Below, piece by piece: positions 43,761-54,511 of a stretch of 64,000 nt of DNA. Within the stretch, counting starts at the first letter, position 1; each line of letters starts with the position of its first letter. Source of the stretch: Rugalucina vietnamica (taxonomy: Eukaryota; Mollusca; Bivalvia; Lucinida; Lucinidae); NCBI GenBank assembly GCA_964017185.1, contig OZ024869.1:68914315-68978314 (forward strand), in the 5' to 3' direction. The notes below the pieces were generated by a model. That model did no database searches. It was not told the DNA's origin and saw nothing but the letters and a program-made list of their open reading frames with translations. Made by a program: the position numbers and the translations under genes.

Positions 43761-44039
43761 ACAAACAAATAAATCATGATAAACATCCTGATGAATCAAA
43801 AACAAGGACTCACAGATTGAGTAAGCTGCCCGACGATGGAGATCCCTGGGCGCCGAATAACCTACTAACTCCGGAGCAAAAAAAAACACCAGTTGGACCC
43901 CGGTGGGCCAAGCAACAGACAAGAAGCTCCGTCCCCAACCAACTAAAATGAATATCTCATCAAAACATCATATAACAGAAAAATAAAAATTATCTCTTAT
44001 AAAACTCAAAATGTGATGCATCACAGGAAAAAAACTGTT
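43761..44039. other. Intronic sequence next to the tandem duplication
   Basis: A GC-richer patch (GGAGATCCCTGGGCGCCGAA, TTGGACCCCGGTGGGCCAAG) near 43843-43915 stands out from its AT-rich neighbours. I do not recognise it. Confidence 0.3.
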
Positions 44040-44161
44040 TTTACAATGCTGTTCAGTTCCTTTGTTTTCACTGTTTTAAAGCTATTTCTATTCTTGCACA
44101 GCATGCTATGTCTCAGACCAGGTCAGAAACCCAAAGACAGGTGTTTTCATGAAGTGGCTCA
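44040..44161 (+). mobile_element. GAGCC MITE right-half fragment
   Basis: CAGTTCCTTTGTTTTCACTG, CTTGCACAGCATGCTATGTC, CAGACCAGGTCAGAAACCCA and TTTTCATGAAGTGGCTC follow the right half of the element. No left half. Confidence 0.6.
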
Positions 44162-45008
44162 AATAGCCTGCTTATAAAACTTATAAGAAGAATGTCCATA
44201 ATTATTTCAAAAATCATATGATGGCAAAAATCATACGATGGCAAAATATTTGTAACAGTTTTATTCATCAGGAAAATATTCAATATGAAATCATTTGTGA
44301 AAGAGTTTTACCTTCGAATGAATTTATATTTTCGAAATCTTCTGCTAGGAAGAAATTGACTTCTTGTATTAACCCCTGCAAAGTTCAACATCTGAGGGCA
44401 AACACATGTGTAGTAAATTCTCATTAGACATATCATTTTCAAATAATAATGTCTTGGCTGACAGTATCCCGTGAAGTTTAACTGTACATGATGATTACTG
44501 CTTTCCTAGGAAATTCTGGGAGAACAGACCCCTGTGTGACCGAGTGTATTCATGCAGAAAGCTGTAACCAACATAGCCTATTCAAATACCCAAAGCCTGT
44601 CTAATCATGACCACCCCAGCTGGCCACCTCCTTCCCACATTACCTGATGCTCATGATAGCTCAATCAACAGCATGTCCCCGATTTATAATGAAATTGACC
44701 TGTGATCGATCATTTTGGTCATGAAAATATTAGAATGCAGAGGCATTCTTCTTCTTCCACTTATCAAACAAGAATGTTTGTCAGCAAGTGGTGAAAGAAG
44801 TGTGCACTGACTACTGGTAACCTGCCTCTGGGAGGCTTGCTAAGGAACAGCATCACTAACTTGCTAAGATGATTGACCATCCCAACATGACCTTTGCTAT
44901 TGACCCTGGACATGGTGCACTACCGGTAAATCAAACAAAGAAACAAAAAAGTTTGTCAACAAAATATTTGTCAAATCACTGAAAACTCTAAAACATGATC
45001 TAACTTAC

Positions 45009-45235
45009 CAGGTTTTCTTGTTTACAGATTTTCTTGGAATCGTGGCAAAGTTCATACGATTATACAGCGGTACGTCTTTGACGGTACCAAGATCGTCCTC
45101 CCACATACGGCGATGATCATCCATCTTCTTCTTCTCCAGGCAGCTAGACCATTCTGCCAATGACTCGAAAGGATCGCTTTTCGCTGGCTGCTCCAGGGTT
45201 AAGGTTTGGTTCAAAAATCCTTTAGATGAAGTAGT
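45009..45235 (-). CDS. Probable upstream coding exon of the KLHL4/5-like gene
   Basis: The peptide includes QTLTLEQPAKSDPFESLAEW, SSCLEKKKMDDHRRMWEDDL and GTVKDVPLYNRMNFATIPRK, ending NKKT plus two bases. Composition is protein-like and richer in CpG than the flanks. The donor is a consensus CTG|GTAAGTTA and leaves phase 2, as the BTB exon at 8699-9021 requires; the join would read NKKTWYLVHH. Possible acceptors are at 45236/45235 (AAAAG) or 45220/45219 (CTAAAG); both are weak. An in-frame TAA lies just upstream. It might instead be a first coding exon starting at the ATG at 45124. I do not recognise a domain; N-termini of KLHL4/5 proteins are poorly conserved. Confidence 0.6.
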
Positions 45236-45240
45236 CTTTT

Positions 45241-46315
45241 ACTCAAGTCCACAATTAACAGCCTGCACCATTCACTAATTTAAAGTCACTGCCTAATTTA
45301 CAGATTCATTGCCTAATCCTTTTTTTTCTAGTGTTTTATTATTAAATCAAGAGTTTTGCCTTGTCAAGAAATAAAAGTGTTTGAAATTGCTTTTCCAACC
45401 TTGTCTTACTGCTATACAAAATTATTCAACTATAGATTCTATTCATCAAGAGCGATTTTGTCTACAATGGTGACTAAGTTATATCATGTTGTTATGTAAA
45501 CAGCAGGTCTCCTCAAAAGTACTTCCTGGTATCCAAACTGACTCTATGAAATCAACATAGTTTCCTCAAAGTAATAAACTTAATTATTTTCCTCAATATT
45601 TTCATATCATTACAACACAGCTGGTTTCAGTCTCAGAGATACTGCAATTGCATTCCAAATTTCATGAAAACTAATCAGCATAAGCACAAATGTGTTCCAT
45701 CCTCTATAAAATCCATAAAACCATCCAAAATTCTGTCAGCATTCAAAAATATCTTTCATAAAACCAACTGCTTTATACCTTCCAAACAAGTCTAAAGCTT
45801 GAGTCAATGGTTTCTCAGTACAGGTACATGAGGCTGATAACACCTTTAGTAAAAGTTCTAAAAATTAGGATTATCTCCTTAGTGAGTTCCAACAAATGCT
45901 CATCAATGATTGGCAAGAGAAATTATACTGCCACGGCAAATGCAAGTCTAAAGTCAGTTATGTACTTCAAATATTAATGAACAAACTTTTGTGAACAACC
46001 TGTAACATTAAATTGTAACATGGGCCAGAATACCATCACAATTACTGGTGACATTTATCCACAAAGCCCCTGACTTCCTTAAGGTAAACTTGGTAACTTA
46101 TCACTGATCAATCTCAGTTCAGCAAGTCAAAATATCCCTGAAGCAATCAGTCTGGAATTCTGTGCTATCAGAATGATTCACCCAGAATTTGCCAAATTAT
46201 CTCAGAGAGGCATCAAAATGTTACCTCATGCAGCATCTAAAATGCACAAACTTATGTAATCATTCAAATAAAGTTAACCCATATTTGATGAATTGATTCT
46301 CCCAATATTATATCA
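45241..46315. other. Sequence upstream of the candidate exon
   Basis: No exon or clear repeat. If the 45-kb exon is a first exon, promoter elements would lie here, but I see no CpG island or convincing TATA/Inr arrangement. Confidence 0.35.
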
Positions 46316-47385
46316 ATTGGATGAGTCCACTTTCATTTTTAGGGGTGTTAGGAGTGATTTTTTAATTTTTATCTTACACTGAAAAGCTTTAAAAACGCAA
46401 AAGTTGTAATTCAAATGTTTTTTCGTATTTCTAGTTGTTCGATTTTAATGAAATTTGACACACATAAGCATTGATATATTTGCAAACTATGCTGTGAATT
46501 TTGTTTCAAAATAATGAATTATGTCGAAGCAACAGTCCTTGAAATGGCGATACCCCTAAAATCCAAAACTGCAAACGATATTAAGCACGACTACTATTTG
46601 CTCCTTTGTATTAAGAGCATTGATATTTCATTAAAAGCAAAGGTTTTGCGAGTTGCCTTGATTGTCTGGCAATAATGCTAGCTTGTCTGAATGGTCTTGG
46701 TCGACGTAATCGACGTAATATAGCGTTTTTTACGTCAAATCTCTAGAGACATTAGTGCCTTGACGTGAAAAGTTCGGTTGATCAGACCGGCGTCGACCTT
46801 TCACTGTTCCAATAGCTTGGGAGGGACTGCTGTAGTGCCGTATTGATGAAAGATGGTAAATATGACGTCACGTGACGTCACATATATGTCATCAAGTTTG
46901 TAAAAATTCAATTGTGCCGGATAATTCATTTTCAAACACCCGTAGAATGGTCAAAAATTAGACAAAAGTAAAACTTTATTGTTTTTTATATATGGATTAC
47001 TACAAGCTCCGTGTGAAATGGTCAAATATTTTTTCTCATTAATTCAACGAGGCGCCACATAGCAAAATGTGTAAAATAGCTTTTTATTCCTTTGGGTGGT
47101 CAGTGACGTTACAAATACCGGTTTCATGTAAAAATAGAAGTAGAGTACAGTAACCGACCCCTTTCATCTGTTAAGAAAGACTAAAAATGTCCTTGGTGCA
47201 AAAAATACCAATTCTCTTTTTTTGCGTTTTTAAAGCTCTTCAGTGTACTTTCTGATGAAATTCCTCCAAGCAAACAGAATAGCCCCAGATGGGACGCCGC
47301 GTTCTGCGGCGTCGCATCTAGGGCTATGCTGTTTGCCTGGGACCCATAAAAGGGACGCCAGGCTTAAATGAGTGAACACCACACA
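46316..47385 (+). repeat. GCCCCAGATGGGACGC repeat, copy 3, split by an insertion
   Basis: The left part (GGATGAGTCCACTTTCATTT, TTAGGAGTGATTTT, TATCTTA) and right part (CTGATGAAATTCC, CAAACAGAATAGCCCCAGAT, GACGCCGCGTTCTGCGGCGT, GGACGCCAGGCTTAAATGAG) are contiguous in copies 1 and 2. The 869 bp between are a separate transposon. The central hairpin is the best preserved of the three copies. Confidence 0.78.
46377..47245. mobile_element. TA-flanked DNA transposon, non-autonomous, 869 bp
   Basis: Inverted ends CACTGAAAAGCTTTAAAAAC and TTTTTAAAGCTCTTCAGTG (one mismatch over about 26 bp), flanked by TA (46375-46376, 47246-47247). Removing it restores the host repeat. TA duplication fits the Tc1/mariner superfamily. 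The interior has ACGTCA-rich segments (about 46690-46880) but no open frame. Confidence 0.82.
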
Positions 47386-47569
47386 CAGAACATACGAAAA
47401 GTATTTTTTCCAAGAACCAGAGGTGTGCAGGGTCCAGTTTGACTGAAACTCAAACAAACAACGACCTGACCATAGTATCCCTGCCATGATCAGCTCATTC
47501 AGCGGACAGTGATTTGTGTCACAAGTCTTTGGTTGGTGGACCAGCTGTAACAACATCAGACTGGATCAA

Positions 47570-47750
47570 AAGGTCTGGGGTTTGAACCCCACTTGTGTCC
47601 TTATGCAAAGCTAGCCCAGTTACTACCTAAAGTAAGATAGATTAACTCCTTAGTAATATAGCACTGAATAATACACAGGAAGAATTGACTCCATCCTGAT
47701 ATGACTAAAAAATTGTTGACTGGGATGTTAAGCCATAACAAAAACGAAAC
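47570..47750 (+). mobile_element. SINE-B copy
   Basis: B box GGTTTGAACCCC, body AGTTACTACC to ACACAGGAAGAATTGACTCC, tail ATATGACTAAAAAATTGTTG then ACTGGGATGTTAAGCC, ending in (AAAACG)-like sequence. The A-box region is diverged. Confidence 0.65.
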
Positions 47751-48778
47751 AACTCTTGAAAAGAGATGTTCCTGACAATGGTATTACCCATTACAAGAAA
47801 GATTTATTTAGCACCAAGAGGATAACAAAGGTTAGGTATGCTTTGATGTGAGAGTTTAAGCAATTACTGTCCATTTGGCTGCCAATGAGGTTCTAAATCA
47901 TGTAAACAAAATCATCTCCCAGACAAATTACAAACCACTGTGAAAACAGAATCCCAAAGCTACCATAATTATTATATGATATTACACACAAGCAAGTCCA
48001 TAACCTGACATGTTATTTTTCAAGTTCATGCATTGATGATGCTTTGGGTGGTACAGACCTTGGTATATATTTGAGACTGAATTCACTTCTGATATAACTT
48101 ACGGCAACTGCATTTTTCTGAAAGAGGAGTGATACCCACAGAATAGCAGTTTTCCAGGCATCAGACATATTCCAGGCAAGACTATTTACAGAGGCTATAT
48201 TAGAAGTAAAGATCTTGTAAGACAGTCTTAACAAACAGCCCTGGCGAACATAAAAATAAAAGCATATTCGTCAAAGAACAATGACCACAAAAACAATCTC
48301 TATTGTCCCCCATGATAGTCGCCATACATGAACATCCGTGCTTCCTTAATATCCCTGACAAGACTGCAATTACACTAAGTAAAAAGTTAATTCCTGATAA
48401 AGAATTCTCCTGTTAATTATCACAGAAACATGTCAGGTTCATCACAGACAATTATTCCAATTTCAAAAATTCTGTATTCAAATCCCAAGTTATTTCTGGA
48501 TAACAGACTTGATGATTCAGCAATGGAATTTGCGACCACATCCTAGCAAAAGATTATTTTACAAGGCATCTAGCCTTCAATAATCCCAGGCTTGCAGTGC
48601 AGACCCAGATCAGATGTTCACCAATTTCTAACAGTTCGTTCTACTGAAACCCAAATTTCCTGGCAGTATGCATTGCTTGATTCCAATATGCCATAAGGCA
48701 GATTTTCCTCATAGTGCCAAAGACAGAATTATTGATTTGATATAAAATTGTGCTTATCATGGTAATTATGCTGAAAAT
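47751..48778. other. Sequence without recognised gene
   Basis: Short open frames exist on the minus strand (48013-48234) but lack domains or flanking splice consensus. No repeat recognised. Confidence 0.3.
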
Positions 48779-48782
48779 ATCT

Positions 48783-49016
48783 GAGCCACATCATGAGAAA
48801 ACCAACAATGTGGTTTCTGAACAGGTTCGACACAATCCGAGCTGTACAAGCACAGAAGATGGCTAGAGGTTTGAGATTTTGGATTTAAATGGTAGGGGAG
48901 TTGTACTAACTGTGTAGCGAAATCAAAGGCGCTGATCAGCTTCGCAGTTACTGCGAAGCTGATCTGCGCCTTTGTTTTCGCATATGCCAAATGTTAATTT
49001 TCTCAAGATGCGGCTC
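48783..49016 (-). mobile_element. GAGCC MITE copy 17 (full length)
   Basis: 234 bp, ATCT duplications at 48779-48782 and 49017-49020: the one clear case with a C inside the duplicated tetramer. Core arms CTTCGCAGT/ACTGCGAAG; ends GAGCCACATCATGAGAAAAC and TTTTCTCAAGATGCGGCTC. Confidence 0.92.
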
Positions 49017-49322
49017 ATCTATTATCTGTTAACAAGCAGTATGTAGAAAATGAAAACTGGCATTCTTGGCATGTTGTTTTGACCTCAAAAGTTTTATTAC
49101 CATCAAATTGGATTAACATCATAAATGATGCAAATTAATTATTTTGCTTTTGTTGGATTTTATCATGACATGTGGTCTTTTGTTTGTTTGAGTTGTGGTT
49201 TAGCATCCCAGTCAACAGCTATGGTCATATGTGGTCGTTTATGGTAACCAATTATTTTATCCATATTTTGTTTGTCTGTGGCTCAATAATTCTGCAAGGA
49301 AGACTCTTTACCTTTTCTAAAT

Positions 49323-49420
49323 GAGCCACATCATGAGAAAACCAACACAGTTACTGTGAAGCTGATCTGCACCTTTATTTTCGTTTATGCAAAATGTTGG
49401 TTTTCTCAAGATGCGTCTTC
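49323..49420 (-). mobile_element. GAGCC MITE copy 18 (internal deletion)
   Basis: Left end GAGCCACATCATGAGAAAAC joins directly to the second palindrome arm (CAGTTACTGTGAAGCTGATC) and the right end (TTTTCTCAAGATGCGTCTT). About 135 bp including the first palindrome arm are missing. Its ends match copy 17, 300 bp away. Confidence 0.82.
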
Positions 49421-49533
49421 AATACCTGATTTAGAAGAGCTGTTTAAAATGCAACATAGATGTGATTTGCACCAATGGTCTAGGTACCTCCCTCATGCTT
49501 TCCTAGATTATTGTTGTTTTTTTTAGTAAATGG

Positions 49534-49795
49534 TAAAGGTTTTGTTACACCCTTCCACAGGATGCTAGGACTCCTTGTAAATGTTTTGTAAGACCCTTCC
49601 ACAGGGAGCTGGGACTCTGTGTACATGTTTTGTAAGACCCTTCCACAGGGAGCTGTGACTCCATGTAAATGTTTTGTAAGACCCTTCCACAGGGAGCTGG
49701 GACTCTGTGTAAATGTTTTGAAACACCCTTCCACAGGGATGGGACTCCGTGTAAATGTTTTGTAAGACCCTTCCACAGGGAGCTGGGACTTCGTT
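49534..49795 (-). repeat. 44-bp tandem repeat, about 6 units
   Basis: CCCTTCCACAGGGAGCTGGG, then ACTCTGTGTAAATGTTTTG TAAGA, at regular 44-bp spacing (49550, 49594, 49638, 49682, 49726; last 42). Because 44 is not a multiple of three, all minus-strand frames are open and read the same repeating peptide in turn. This is not evidence of a gene. Confidence 0.88.
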
Positions 49796-49799
49796 CTGA

Positions 49800-50940
49800 G
49801 AAAATTCTCTGGTTAAACACATGATGAAGTTATGAACAGTGTGGCAGTTAATTAGACTGCTTCTAGAGGTCTACTGCTTCTAGAGGTCTGGTCTGATCAG
49901 GGTCTATGGTGCTTACCCAAACATACCTGATAAAACAGGTATTACCATAGGGTCATTACCATTTACCTGTATATTTGTTTGGATCTGTAACATATCTAAA
50001 CCTGCAATCTGGTCAAAATAAGCCATTAGCATCACTAATAAGCTGAAACAGAAACTATAATGCACCTGGATCAAGCTTATCATGTAGGCTGACCTCATAA
50101 ACAAGGCACCCACCTAAACTGGCCTAATAATGATCAATAATGGACATGAGGATGGCAATGATGATACCAAACATATCATGCTGCAAAACTGACATATTGA
50201 ATGTTCTGAAAAAAATTGAATGACAAAGCCCTTGTTTTGAGTTCTACATCATCCAAGAAGATAAAGAGATAGGAAGCAAACTCATGCTACCCTGATTATT
50301 TTACTAAATGCAGTTTTACATGTTACAGTGAAGTAACCCATTTGGATAGCAATTCTATTTCATCCCTGGTCCAAATGGGTAACTCCCCTTTTCAGAATAA
50401 AATTGGGTCCAATTGCTGCTAGTGTTCCTTAGAGCAACTACGGTACCCCAATTATTTTACTGTTATCATTTTCTCTCCAGAGACAAAGAAAGACCTCTCA
50501 GGTAAATTGACTTTCTGGCAACTAAACAAGCTGCCTTTCTTCAACAGGAACAAACTGAATCCATCACTCTCAGAAAGTTTACTGTAAATAATCTTAATGT
50601 TTAAACTGAGTATCCAAAATAATGAAAGAATACAAAATATTATTACAAGTATTTTTTTTTAAAGTTGCTAACAATACACATTTTTAAAAACAAAATTATA
50701 AATTACAAACTATGTATAACCATAATGTTTATCAGTCCCTTCTAGGCTGCCAAGGAAGCTTCTGACCCATTCTCAAATTCTGTCCACTCCATTTTTACAA
50801 TAGTGGACATATACTAGAACAAAAAAGAAAGCATCTATTGATTGTAATGTGTTAGCTAGGATGTTTGTTGAACATTGTAGATCTAAGATATGAGAAAACA
50901 TAGTGCAGTACTCTGAGTACAGTTTCAGTAGATCATAATT
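49800..50940. other. Sequence without recognised gene
   Basis: One imperfect short hairpin (ACCCATTTGGA and TCCAAATGGGT, about 50337-50384) occurs without a clear flanking duplication. Nothing else noted. Confidence 0.35.
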
Positions 50941-50944
50941 ATTT

Positions 50945-51020
50945 GAGCTGCATAGTGAGAAAACCGGATTTTTGCTTATGTGAAAACAAAGGCACGGATC
51001 AGATTCGCAACTGCGAAAAA
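50945..51020 (+). mobile_element. GAGCC MITE left-end fragment
   Basis: GAGCTGCATAGTGAGAAAAC, GGATTTTTGCTTATG, AAAACAAAGGCACGGATCAG, then a collapsed core ATTCGCAACTGCGAA. The right half is absent. Confidence 0.7.
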
Positions 51021-51284
51021 TTGAAAATTTTCAATTTTTTAAGCTAAAAAAATCTCTGTTTATTGCATGGGCAAGTTTTAAAGGAAGCACTTGAGCAAAT
51101 GTCGGTATTGTTCTCTTGTCAGGGTTGGTGACTTGTTGAGGTGGGAGTGGGGGTGAAGTTTTCTAACCTCATCTGTCTTGTTGACTGTAGACGAAATCAT
51201 TGGTGTTGTCTATCCTAGATCACTGTGGCTGTAGTTCCTGAAAACAGAGGAATTGTTTGTCTTAAACATCTGAGGAAAATCTCT

Positions 51285-51670
51285 TTGCTTTGTTGCTTAA
51301 TGTCCAAGTCAACAGCTATGGTTACGTCGAGACGTCACCTCCATTTTCATAGGATTTCTAAGTCCAAAACTTTGTTAGCTTAATGACATCGTTAAGACCT
51401 AACCTCGTTAAGTAAATGCCCACTACATAAGCAAATACACTGTTATTTTTTGTTGAAAAAATGTGAGAATCTCTCTCACATTTTATCAACAAAAAATAAC
51501 AGTGTATTTGTAATACTCATGTTTGAAATTTTAACAAATCTCGTTAATTTTGAACAACTGGGCCCAGGATGTCATGACATCCTCAATGTGCTGAAATATA
51601 GCACCAGCCAAGTAAAGGACTAAAGCCTATGGATGTCCATGTTTCCTGGGCAGACTTTCTAAGCAATTAC
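51285..51670 (+). repeat. Dispersed CAGTCAACAGCTATGGTC repeat, with an inserted hairpin
   Basis: TGCTTAATGTCCAAGTCAAC, AGCTATGGTTACGTCGAGAC, CAGGATGTCATGACATCC and TGTTTCCTGGGCAGAC match the 39.2-kb copy. A long hairpin lies within it (51432-51510). Confidence 0.6.
51432..51510. repeat. Long imperfect hairpin, about 37-bp arms
   Basis: Left arm CAAATACACTGTTATTTTTT-GTTGAAAAAATGTGAGA and its near-perfect complement flank a 5-base centre (ATCTC). No flanking duplication was found, so it may have arisen by replication template switching rather than transposition. Confidence 0.7.
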
Positions 51671-51806
51671 TTATAGCCATTACTCATGTCAGTTGCATAC
51701 TAGCTTTGTGCAGCCCATCGTAGACTACTCATTATGATATCTTTTCATACTGTTTGTAGTAGTTACTTCCCTTGGACAAAAGCAGAGTGACTGGATGTCT
51801 TTGTAG

Positions 51807-52250
51807 TATGGAAGGCCGGGGCAACATGCTAACTGCTATTTGCTAATGCTAATTGTTAAACGCTTTTTGCAAACTAAGAATTTTGAAAAGAGTTGAATTA
51901 AAGGATATTGATAATATTCATAATTTTACATGATGCTGGATTGATAAACAATGTAAAAACATTATACATACAAGTATAAGAAGCCTGGTGCAGTGGTTAT
52001 GTCACTCGCCTTGTAAACCAGGGGTCACAGGTTTGATCCCGGGCTTCTCCAGTCAGTCGGATGGGACTATAAACCAAGGCCCCGTCTCCATATAACCTTA
52101 GCTATTGGTGGGACGTTAAACTCCAATCAACCAACCAACATACAAGCATAGTCAGTTAAATTTGCAATAAGCATTAAGCAGTTAGCATTTAGCAACTAGC
52201 AATCAGCAACTAGCAATAAGCATTTAGCAAATACAGCATTTAGCAAATAG
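51807..52250. mobile_element. GGAAGGCCGGGGC fold-back element, right end lost
   Basis: Starts TATGGAAGGCCGGGGCAACA then TGCTAACTGCTATTTGCTAA. The distal part is TTAGCAA-rich (52155-52250) like the right arm of the complete copy at 55751-56201. It lacks the GGCCTTCC end because a HINE (H5) starts there. A SINE-A copy sits in the middle. Confidence 0.7.
51982..52139 (+). mobile_element. SINE-A, complete copy
   Basis: Head AGAAGCCTGGTGCAGTGGTT (A box TGGTGCAGTGG), then CCTTGTAAACCAGGGGTCAC and B box GGTTTGATCCC. Body CTCCAGTCAGTCGGATGGGA, tail GGTGGGACGTTAAACTCCAA then TCAACCAACC. ACATACAAG occurs just before it and again at its end, a probable target duplication. Best reference copy in the window. 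Confidence 0.85.
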
Positions 52251-52377
52251 TAATAAGAGCTGTCGCAGGACAGCGTGCTCGACTGCTTCTGACCTTTGTC
52301 AAACATAAGGCCAAACCCGACCAGTAAACCAAAGCATTATGCTCATACATCTTTTTGCTTTGCATATGCAATAAGGC

Positions 52378-53800
52378 AAAATCACTGAACCATGAAAGTT
52401 AACTATAACTACCTAAGATTTAAAGGTCTCACTCATATTGTGAAAGAAATGTGTTCATATACCAACTGAGTGCCAAGACACAAGGCAAAATCACTGAACC
52501 GTGAAATAAGGTCACACTGACCTATAAGTATTTCAGGGTCAAAGGTCTAGTGATACTTACTCATAATGTGAAAGAAATATGATCATACGCATTCAGTGTT
52601 GAAATATAAAGCAAAATCACTGAACCATGAAATTAGGTCATAGTGACCTATAAGTATGTTTGGGTTAAAGGTCTGGTCATACTCATTCATAATCAGAAAG
52701 AAGTATGAAAAAATACCAACTGAGTGTCGAGATATAAGGCAAAATCACTGAACCATGAAATTAGGTCACAGTGACCCAGGAATACTTTACGGTCAAAGGT
52801 CTTGTCATTCTCATACATATCGTGAAGGAAGTATGTTCATATACCAATTGAGTGCCGAGATATAAAGGAAAATCACTGAACCGTGAAATTAGGTCATATT
52901 GACCTAAGACTACTTAAGGGTCAAAGGTCTTGTCATACGCAAACATAGTGTGAAAGAAGTTTGTTCATAAACCACTTGAGTGCCGAGATATAAGGCAAAG
53001 TCACTGAACCGTGAAATTAGGTCACAGTGACCTATAAGTATATTGGGGTCAAAGGTCTGGTCATACTCATAATTTGAAAAAAGTATGAAAATATACTAAT
53101 TGAGTGTCAAGATATAAGGCAAAATCACTGAACCATGAAATTAGGTCAAAGTGACCTAGGACTACTTCAGGGTCAAAGGTCTTGTCATACGCAAACATAC
53201 TTTGAAAGAAGTTTGTTCATAAACCATTTGAGTGCCGAGATACAAGGCAAAATCACTGAACCGTGAAATTAGGTCCCAGTGACCTATAAGTATATTGGGG
53301 TCAAAGGTCTGGTCATACTCACTCATAATCTGAAAAAAGTATGAAAATATACTAATTGAGTGTCAAGATATAAGGCAAAATCACTGAAGCGTGAAATTGG
53401 GTCACAGTGACCTAGGACTACTTCAGGGTCAAAGGTCTTGTCATACGCAAACATACTTTGAAAGAAGTTTGTTCATAAACCATTTGAGTAACGAGATATA
53501 AGGCAAAGTCACTGAACCGTGAAATTAGGTCACAGTGACCTATAAGTATATTAGGGTCAAAGGTCTGGTCATTCTCACTCATAATCTGAAAAAAGTATGA
53601 AAATATACTAATTGAGTGTCAAGATATAAGGCAAAATCACTGAACCGTGAAATTAGGTCACAGTGACCTATAAGTATATTGGGGTCAAAGGCCTGCTCCT
53701 ACTAACTCATAATCTGAAAGAAGTAAGAAAATATACTAATTGAGTGTCAAGATATAAGGCAAAATCACTGAACCATGGAAAGTAGGTCAACCGACCCTTA
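52378..53800 (+). repeat. 128-bp tandem array with alternating two-unit structure
   Basis: TCACTGAACC occurs twelve times from 52382 to 53765. The last nine intervals are 128 bp except one of 124. From about 52873 two types alternate: one with GACTACTTCAGGGTCAAAGG and GTTTGTTCATAAACCA, the other with TATAAGTATATTGGGGTCAA and ATGAAAATATACTAATTGAG. Confidence 0.88.
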
Positions 53801-54511
53801 CCGTCATGACACACAAGTCAGTGTCACAAAGTCAAAAGATGAATGACCAACCATCTTCCTAAGTTGTTTCTATTAAGAAATAAAAAGAAAAAAAAATTCA
53901 GAGAGTTCTAGATTTTGACCTCTAGCCCCGCCCCCTGACTCCCACCCAGAGGTCCGATGTCATGGAACCTAAAGTGTATGAAGTATGAATGCTTTATGAT
54001 AAGTTGTTGTCAAGATATGGACTCCTTGTAAAAGTTACACAGCAGTACATCTATTTTTTACAGTGTTCTAGTTTTTAACCTCCAGCCCCACCCCCAGGCA
54101 TGGACCCAGAGATCCGATGCCATGAATTGAAACTCAACCCTACAGGGTACCTATGATCCGTGTATTAAAGCCCTCTGATAAAAAGTTTTCAAGATATAGA
54201 CTTCTAGAATACTATATCACAGAAAAGCCATTATTATTAATGGTGTTCTAGATTTTAACCTCTAGCCCCACCCCCTGGCATGGACCCAGGGATCTGATGC
54301 CATGGAATGAAAGCCGACCCTACAGGGTGTCAATGGCTCAAGTATCAATGCTTTCTGATGAGTGGTTGTCAAGATATGGACTTCTGGAAAACTTTAACAC
54401 AAGAATGGCCATTTTTGAAGGTGTTCTAGATTTTAACCTCCAGCCCCACCCCCTGGCCTGGACCCAGGGGCCCGATGCCATGGAATGAAAGCTAACCCTA
54501 GAGGGTATCTA

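Larger units (their letters stand above)
9022..45008 (-). other. Inferred ~36-kb intron of the KLHL4/5-like gene
   Basis: Bounded on the minus strand by GTAAGTTA (from 45008) and TATTTTCAG (to 9022). The phases agree: the upstream exon leaves two bases (TG) and the downstream exon supplies G, giving a Trp codon at the join. No other open stretch inside has both splice sites and protein-like composition. The joining of these exons is inferred; no transcript is available here. Confidence 0.6.

Noticed and set aside
49480-49822. Three minus-strand open frames with repeated PCGRVLQN / KTFTRSP peptides
   Set aside because: Produced by a 44-bp tandem repeat without stops in any frame; the peptides are the same sequence shifted.
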